A stretch of 64,000 nucleotides of DNA from Ischnura elegans (lineage: Eukaryota > Arthropoda > Insecta > Odonata > Coenagrionidae): contig NC_060249.1 in assembly GCF_921293095.1 (NCBI RefSeq), positions 83,773,907 to 83,837,906 of the forward strand. The letters run 5' to 3'. Numbering within the stretch: the stretch's first letter is position 1; every line of letters starts with the position of its first letter. Below, piece by piece: positions 56,528-64,000 of this stretch. A model generated the notes under the pieces. That model saw only the letters and a program-made list of their open reading frames with translations, was not told the DNA's origin and did not search any database. The translations under genes were made by a program, and so were the position numbers.

Positions 56528-57199
56528 TTTCTAATATTATTGTTAATCGTTACTGGACACCTACATGTTTTATAAATGAAGGATTATTCCTATAAAGGAT
56601 ATAATAGTACAAGTATTGATGTATAAAGATACACATTAGGCACGCATAATGAATAGTTTTTTTTGCCTTAGTAATTTAGCGTAAATCCGTGATGGAAGAT
56701 TCACTACCTACAAGGTTATATCGGAATTACGCATGCCGTGTATATGTATAAGTAGGTATGATTGTAGTTACGTATTACGGGTAAGTTGTTATGGTCCTAT
56801 TTTGGTAAGAAAAAAGGTGCAGGTAACTATCTTGAAATTGCTCAAATCACATTTATAGCTCGTTCGTTCATTTATTCAACGCTTTCAGTGAATTGTGCTC
56901 TGGCGTGCGAGAGTTACTCCACCCACATGGGACGTAACCTCATTTTCTGTGACCGAACGCGGGAGCGTTACACTCGATCACTTTCACACATATCACATTT
57001 CAAACCGTAGTAGTAAAACTTTCATTCTCCGATCCAAGGCCTCGACTATGTTTCCAATTCATTCTCGTCAAGCGAAGCGGCAATCATCATTATTCAGTAA
57101 AACCGAAGAGGTTGGGAGTTATCTTCTGTCCATTTTGCCTCACACGAGAATTATTTTTCGGATTAATGCTTCAATGATTTAATTGTATACGAATTTTTT

Positions 57200-59342
57200 T
57201 AATCTCTGGCACTTAGAGAGCTAAATCTTATGTTTATATCCATGTTAGTCGGCTTGTCTCGTTGGGCACGTTAGAGTTATTTACCGATAAGCTCCCCATT
57301 TTCTTACTTCGCACCTGTCGACATTTTTTATCATTGTTATCACACTGGCTTGCATGTTAAATACCTTAATCACCGCGTTTAAGTCGTCGTTTTAGAGTGT
57401 ATATTTTTTACTGGTTGATGTTAGTGTTTAGATAGTCAGTCGACATGTACAAACTTCCTTTATCCTACAAATAGAGAACTGTCCACACTTTACACGCTAA
57501 TTGACAGGGATGAAGCGTATTCTGTTAGTCGTTTCTCGGCCTAAAATCTTCCCACACCTTTATTTAACCAGGAACATATTTCTGCTGAACTTCATTTTTC
57601 CGATGATTTTCGAATAAAAACGGATTTTTTCAACCCTGATCCAGCCACCTGTTGCATCCGAAGTTGGGCATATTCAATATTAATATACCCGAATGCCATC
57701 TGCTTAATAGTACATATTTACGTAATTTTCATCGTAACCTTCCTTGCCTCTATTTCGCTGTATGCTTCTACTGCTATGGAATAAGAGTGTTTTTATCCCT
57801 GATTTTTCAATTCTAGGAGTGGGCTAATCTTATGCGTGCACATGTTTTAGCCGGCTTGTCTATAGAATAATGATTTAATAAGTCTATTGAAAATACCTTT
57901 CTGGCTAACCGTACTCGAAATATATGATAGTTCTTGTTAATCATTGAGAAAATACTGTTGAAGTTTGGTGTAAAGGTTATCAAAATGGTCACCTTTTACA
58001 ATCTTCGCGGCGATGGCCTTACTATACATAAAATTTACAATTCTCGGCGTAATTCGGTGGAAGTCTTTGATATTTTACATAATGAAAGCACTTGCCAAAT
58101 ACGCCTATCTCCGGCGCATATTCAAGGTGTAACCTTTAAAATGGTATTATGTGCCGAAATATAATCTCAGGCAAAAGAAAATTCTTTGAGGTGAGTTGTT
58201 GAAAATTTTTCAAAGAAAATACGAATTATATCCAAAGATGGGTCATACCTTGAAAATAAAATCATTTGCCAAAACCTGGGTCGGTCGAAATAGACAGTAC
58301 AGTAGAAGTATTTTTATTATCCTACATTTCATCCTCTTCTGCTGTCGGTGCCAAAAGCATGCACCGCTGTAGTTCGAAATGTATTCGTAGTCTAGTTCTT
58401 CGACCGTGGTTGGAAATCCCAGCGGGTGTATGTTGTTTCGCGGCGATGAGAGTGGGCGTTGTTGCTTGGTTTTGTTTGCTGCCCTTCGGAGCGTGGAAGA
58501 AGTGGAAAGCGTAGCCGGGGTCACCGATCCCCTTTCCCCCTTCCCCATGATTGTTCTTGCGTCTCATCCACCGTATACCCCCTGGTCAGCGATAAGAGAG
58601 AGCCTCTGGGGGGATCGTAGATTGCGAAGATAAGAGGCAGTTTTAGATGACCGCGATTTCTTCGTCTGCACCGTGACTCGTCGCTCTCATGCATTTAAAT
58701 TTCAATGTGACGCAATGCTCGTCTTTTTTATTTTTCAAATTCTCGTAACCGTTTTCACAGTTGGTTATTTAAGAACCTCAAAAATGTTTGGAACTTCTTT
58801 AGCTTCAATTTTGAGTTTTGTTTGGATTGCCTACCTCTAAATTTACGTGATGTCTTCGAAATGTAATGAAATTTCTTGAGGGAACTGTTAAGTTATGGTT
58901 TTTACCACTCCGTGTGTGCCAGAATTAAGAATGGTTTTGCTTGATCCTTCCTAAAAATATCCCAGAATTCAATTGAATCTATTTTTTTAATCTTTAAAGC
59001 ATTTCAACCCATCAATATCAATTCTTATTTTTTTGTAATGTCAGGTATGATAAAGGTCTTTGAGATTAAGAAATAAATTTTAATGAAGAAAATGTGAATT
59101 ATATCGAAACATGGGCACGGTATTGGGACATGGGTCGGTTCTTATTAAGTTTAGGTTCATCATGTTTTTATAAGAATCAAACAATGTACAAAGTAATGAG
59201 TTTGTAAACCTTTAGAAAATACTTTCCTGGCAATACGTACTGGAAATTTTTGATACTACCTGTTATTTATGGCGAAAATGCTGTTAAAAGGTAGGCGGAA
59301 TGGTCACCAAGAACAAACTTCGCGGAGAAGGCCTCTAATTTA
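57200..59342 (+). repeat. Degenerate, rearranged repeat cluster
   Basis: Block A (GAAAATACCTTTCTGGC, CGTACTCGAAATATATGATA, AATGGTCACC, CTTCGCGGCGATGGCC) at 57885-58020 recurs at 59214-59335. Block B (TACGAATTATATCCAAAGAT, GGGTCGGTC) at 58220-58288 recurs at 59090-59140. Block C (CTAATCTTATG, GCCGGCTTGTCT) at 57825-57862 matches 57222-57262. All copies are in the same orientation, so this is an old tandem duplication with losses. Confidence 0.55.
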
Positions 59343-59729
59343 TGACGGTATTTTTCTCCATACCTCCACTTGAGGCATACCACCCATTTATTCATTCTGT
59401 TATCTTTCCCCTATTCCCCGTTTACCCAATGTACTTTTCTTTATCAGACTTTTCTCGTTCCCTTGCTATTCAGTGCACAATCCATCCTCGTATTTTGCCA
59501 CCTCTTGTGTTTCATCTGCTAACCTCCTGCCCTCACCAGCCGTTTTGGGCCTCACTTAATTCCTTTTTGTCTTCCCCCAACTCACCTTCTTCATCCTCTA
59601 GCATGGATCTGGAACGACTCCAACCTTTTTCCATCCTCCTTCCACATGTTACAAAGGCCATGCTGGGTATCAGACCCTTTGCCAGCCTTTTCTTAGTACT
59701 CAAACACTATTTTCTCTGCGGTTAGCCTT

Positions 59730-62700
59730 CTACTCTGCGAGGTACATATATTCTCCTCCCTGTGTTAATGTTGTGAAGTCCGTTTTACTCCAACTTACGT
59801 ATTACCCTAATATTACTTCCGGTGTCAGAGTCGCTCTTGTAAAGTAATCGAAAAAGTCGACCATATATCTGTTAAGTTGTGGAAATTTAAGCATTTTTTT
59901 GTAAATAATACTCCAAACTGATGATCCAATAAAGCTTGGTCTACCTTCTTCGTATAGATTGGTGAACTCTTTGAAGCGAGACTATTGTGTTTCTTTTCAG
60001 ATATTTCCTAATAATGAGCTCAGCCACTCGCGATATTGATAGTGGATCATCACAGTCTTGGTCATCACTATTGGCGTACCGACGCGTCGACGCATTTCAC
60101 TTGAAGATTGATATGCTTTTGATTCAATGGAAGTGCGATTCTTGGTGCTTGAATATTCTACCTTTCCTTTTCCATTTCTTTGCTCCCCTTCGCCTCCACT
60201 CCCCCGACTTGACTCGCCCACGTGTGGTAGTCGCACGAACGAGACCGGAACAGATGGCGCAAAAGTGCGGGCGCAGCGAATCGCCCTCGTGAGGCCTCGG
60301 AGACGTGCGCCCGTACTGAGGAATGACTGCACAGTGCACACCCAAGTGATTACATAGCCCTCCAGATCGGCTTTGAAACAAATGCCTATGGGCAACCGAT
60401 AAGGGTTTGGGAAGAGGTACTGAACTTAAATGTTGTTGCATTGTGCTCGTTGTCCTGGAGTCCATCGCGCTTTCTAGCTCTAGTCTATCTTCTGGGCATC
60501 TTCGCGTCGGTTGATTTGTTCGGCCAAAGAAATCCTATACGTCGACGGACTTTTTTTTCTATCGAAATCAAACTGCACGATAGATTACCTGGAAAGTGAC
60601 ACCAGATTCCACAGAAACTTGCAGTATAATTTGGAAGCCGTTGTAGCTTGAGGAAGATTTGTATATTGTTAAAGTATATTTTTTTCATAACCATGAAGTG
60701 CATGTTTCGTAATGCGTGTTTGCGGAAGGTCATCCCTTGTCAAATATCCTATCGGTAGTCCACCATTAACCCTGGACAAAAGGTCGTGATATTAGTGAAA
60801 GATTAATGCGTCACTCAATGAGGAAGGCGACTTCGGGTGGCAGGCTGTCAACGTTTCTTGTTATGCTGAAGTCTCAACTGAGATGAGCATCAGCTTTTTT
60901 AATGAAGTCCTTTGCAAATTTCGAAGTCTCGAATTCAAAGCTAAATTAGTGTGTTGCTGGCTCGTAAAATTCTGGCCTCACGGAATGACTTTAATGAACT
61001 GTGTTTTATTTGATCATCCCACAAGATTAATAATGTATTGCTCCTTCCCTGAACTGTTTCAATTGTATGCTAATTTACTATTAGCCTTAGTTGATTTTCT
61101 CTCTCATCCAGGAAAACGGCCATGGTGGCTAAAATCATTTGCTTAGGAAGAAGCAGTTGTTTGTTCCAAAGAGTAAGTGTGCAGCGAGGTTGATCAGGGT
61201 TGATCATTATTTTTAATGCTTCCTTAATATGAGTGAAGGAAATGATTCAGTGATGGGTTAGGTTTGTCAGTAGCTGCTGAAGGGGTGAGAATTCAGCTGA
61301 TAAAGCCACGGTAACAGCCACCGTTTTGTCCATTTAAGTGGGTGTTATAGATGTTTAGAATTTATAAGAAAGTACTCTAAAAAACTCTGAAGCGTCGAAG
61401 TGTACTTATGTGATCGCACGCACAGATAGTCAATGGTATTCGTGTAAAAGGTTTGTTTTAGCACTGGAAATAAAAATTTGGCGGGCTGAATTCTCGGCAC
61501 AGAGTGAGGGTGTTTGTAGAAATGTATCTGCGACCTTGGATGAAACGTGAGACTATAACCCCTTCATTCCACTCGCTACCGTGGTTACTGAAATAGGCTT
61601 GCTGTGCTTAGGCTTCATCGTTGAAAAAAGAGTAGAAGTCTAGCGTGAAGGTTTTGGTTTAAGTTTACATCTGACCTGTTATGAATAGGAACCTTTTGAG
61701 TTATAGTGATGGAGCGTAAATTGTAAGATTTGGATAAACGGGATATGCTGATTAGATAACTTAGATTGAGGAGGAGTAAGTGGTTTTTGAGACGCCAGAG
61801 ACAGTGGTAAGGGTAGGAATCAGAGGAAATGTGACGAGGAATGTCCTTACGGCGTAGGAAATAATAATAATCATGGCCTGAGGCATTTCTCATATTCCTC
61901 AATTAACTATTCAACGGGTTACTTTCAAAACTGTTTGTCGCACGTAGTCTGAAACTCGCCTTCAGCGGAGTATAACCTTATTCGTCCTCATAAGATTGCG
62001 CGGGGTCAATACCCTTGCAATTTCATTTGCCGCGTGATTCGTAACGGTTTGAATGCGTGTGGAGGGTGTGGGTTAAATTGAGTGTGCTAAATTTTCGAGA
62101 CTTGAGCTTTCTGAGTGAGACAATCGTATGTTGCAAAAGATAATTGCTCACAATGATTGCATGTTTCCGATTGAAATGAGCCTTAATGACGATATTTATG
62201 CCAAGGTGTGAGATGAATGGCGGAAAATCGATTACTATCACCCTCAAGATGCGCAAAACTTAACGCAATTTCGTAAGATTTTCGAGTTTCTGTCTTCTAG
62301 CTTAGATATATACGGAGTGAATTGCAGTCGCTCGTGCATCGCAACAGTTGCAGCGAAAACGCGACAATGTCATGCTCCGAGGGTTGCCTATCCTCAATTT
62401 TATTTCTATTTTTTTCTGTTTTCGGAGATGTACTCTTACGTGACCATTTTCACTTACTCCCTGGCGTAATAATTTTTTTTTACGAAACAAGATGGAGGAA
62501 TTGCGCCATCCCTCCCTCAAGGGCATGCTAACACCTCCGGAGAGTTGAAAAGTAGTCATCTAGATACCTTATTTTTTACATCTCTGCGAAAGTTTCCCGT
62601 GTATTGACCGTGGTTAAGTTTCCAGAATTCTTGATGGATAGTTAATTTTGACGTATGTGACAATCATGTACCGTAATGCACCTTAGATAACGTCGCGCTC

Positions 62701-63120
62701 CCGCAGTAGGAAAATCATTAGGGTGTCACGTATGGGATTTACGGAAGTCGGGTTTTTGCATTTTATTTTTAAGTCGAGAAAATGTCCACTGCGAGACAAC
62801 GTGGTCTATTCAATCTAGTCATGTTATCAATGCATCCTTAACCTTAGAAAAATGCTTATTATTGATAAACCTCATAATATTAGTACGAAACCTTCGTTTT
62901 GGACTTCACCCTGGCCATGGGTAGATAATATCCTATCCACTTGTTTTTTTCATCTGCGCCAATGTAATCACTAAGTAGTATATATACAATAATAATTGCT
63001 GAAACTGCGTTAACAGTATCGAGGTTAGACGAAATAGTATTCTTGGGATATTTTGTTCCGCCCATCAGAAAGGATTTCATTTTTTTGACTACTTCCTAGG
63101 CCAGCAAATTGTTGAAGAAT
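59730..63120. other. No recognised gene (about 3.4 kb)
   Basis: Mostly AT-rich with one CpG-rich patch at 60190-60320, where short frames overlap on both strands. No exon with paired splice signals or recognised motif. Confidence 0.4.
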
Positions 63121-63126
63121 TCATTT

Positions 63127-63172
63127 CACAGTGCACCTTATGTATACGAAGTATAAATAAGGTGCACTGTGA
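63127..63172. repeat. Short palindrome
   Basis: CACAGTGCACCTTAT and ATAAGGTGCACTGTG flank a spacer of about 16 bases, and GGTGCAC recurs just after. A terminator or hairpin role cannot be assigned in nuclear DNA. Confidence 0.6.
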
Positions 63173-63489
63173 AGGTGCACCTCTTATCTTGGAGGCCAAC
63201 CCGGGCCCCTCTGCCAGCGTGGATCAGCGGACACCTTCCGGCTCTGTCCCATGGATCGCCGTTCGTTTCCTCCCGCCATTAGTATTCCCATCGCGGCAGT
63301 CGGTGGCAGGGTGTCGAAGACCCTTCGGAGGCATGCGGAAAAAAATAGAAGCGCGTCGCTCGTGATGCCACAAACGCATTCCCGATCTCTTTATCGCCTT
63401 CGCCCATTGTGTTCGCCCTCGGTCACCCAACGGGCCCCTAAACGCTTCCTCCCGCATTCTCATCGTCCGAGTTCGGTATGGGCCTTCTT

Positions 63490-63960
63490 GGCCTCGCAGG
63501 TGGCTCGCGATGACTTTATTTTTTCAAGCGACGACAGGGGGTTGAGTATTTGGTCACTGATGAAATGTTTAAGGCAAGGAGACTACATGGAGGAAGCCCA
63601 AATCCATTCAATATCAGGTTGATTTCTGTTGCCACTTTGGTCTCATTTTAATCGGTTTTCAAAAATGTCCGCGGCGTTGTTATGAGTGCAACACGATCCA
63701 CTTTTTCCCAATATTTTACACTGTTCATAATTACGAGGAATGGCATTGAAAAGTAATGAATTTGATAGATAATATCATCTTGTATATAATTTTCGGTTGA
63801 CACCCCTAATTATACTTTATTTCCCTGTGAAACTCGGATCAATTTGTCCGTCAGTGACTTTTGTAAACCATTTAAATCCACGGTGGGGGACAACACGTTT
63901 AGAGGTCGACTTAAGCATCCTCTTTTGTAATGTTCGTGGGTCAAGGGTTCGAACTAGGGC
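63490..63960 (+). repeat. Dispersed repeat, copy 2
   Basis: Partner of 14225-14725 (GAGACTACATGGAGGAAGCC, TTTTAATCGGTTTTCAAAAA, CACGATCCACTTTTTCCC, TTGTCCGTCAGTGA, CATTTAAATCCACGG, GACAACACGTTTAGAGG). It ends near GTCAAGGGTTCGAACTAGGG, a box-B-like string. Upstream 63190-63480 is CpG-rich with no recognised gene. Confidence 0.7.
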
Positions 63961-64000
63961 GAATGCCATCGAACAATCTCAAATAAACAGAAGTATATTT

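Noticed and set aside
59342..59725. Plus frame of 127 codons, and an acidic minus-strand frame with a GTGAGTT donor near 59575
   Set aside because: Strong purine/pyrimidine strand bias explains both; neither has homology or paired splice sites. Worth a glance only if transcripts map there.
1..64000. CRISPR array, bacterial operon, prophage or viral genome
   Set aside because: No regularly spaced direct repeats with unique spacers, no long adjacent genes or ribosome-binding sites, and repeats are those of an animal nuclear genome.

Overview
The window looks like nuclear DNA from an arthropod, most likely an insect with a large, repeat-rich genome. It is AT-rich overall with local CpG- and G-rich islands. 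No open frame of bacterial size or spacing exists, and repeat remnants lie every 1-3 kb: LINE 3' ends, hAT-type MITEs, tRNA-derived SINEs and inverted-duplication elements. I cannot name the species. No complete gene can be read; the only credible host coding pieces are two short candidate first exons, so most of the window behaves like intergenic DNA plus the 5' part and giant intron(s) of a plus-strand gene.

Layout. 1-11 kb: repeat-poor DNA with a diverged inverted repeat (3.8-4.07 kb), a promoter-bearing element (5.64-5.85 kb), two hAT MITEs (6.45 and 9.26 kb), a duplicated block (6.8/7.8 kb) and a LINE 3' end (9.0-9.64 kb). 11-25 kb: RTE-like LINE tails (10.9, 16.3, 18.9-19.7 kb), SINEs, a foldback MITE at 23.0 kb and a dense LINE/foldback nest at 23.4-24.4 kb. 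25.3-27.0 kb: CpG-rich island ending in candidate exon 26823-26916 with a consensus GTGAGT donor. 27.03-30.07 kb: a degenerate tandem array of about 0.4-0.6 kb units, interrupted by two MITEs. 32.6-32.9 kb: second candidate first exon, 32843-32909, again followed by GTGAGT and with the same intron phase. 33-64 kb: mostly unannotated intron-like sequence with LINE fragments (36.1, 44.2, 50.8 kb), LINE-tail duplications (47.6-48.1 kb), foldbacks (32.2, 35.9, 41.6, 42.2 kb), local tandem duplications, and a copy of a dispersed repeat at 63.5 kb whose partners are at 14.2 kb and 10.2 kb.

How it fits together. The two phase-1 first exons could be alternative promoters of one gene whose shared downstream exons lie beyond the right edge. 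The most unusual non-genic structure is a set of inverted-duplication elements. Three carry exact 12-bp flanking direct repeats and a fourth has a 10/12 match. They and some related repeats share a CTGANGA / hairpin / GAAA / GTC motif resembling a hammerhead ribozyme core, which would fit Penelope-like retroelement remnants. That assignment is inference. All calls are by eye, without database or alignment tools.
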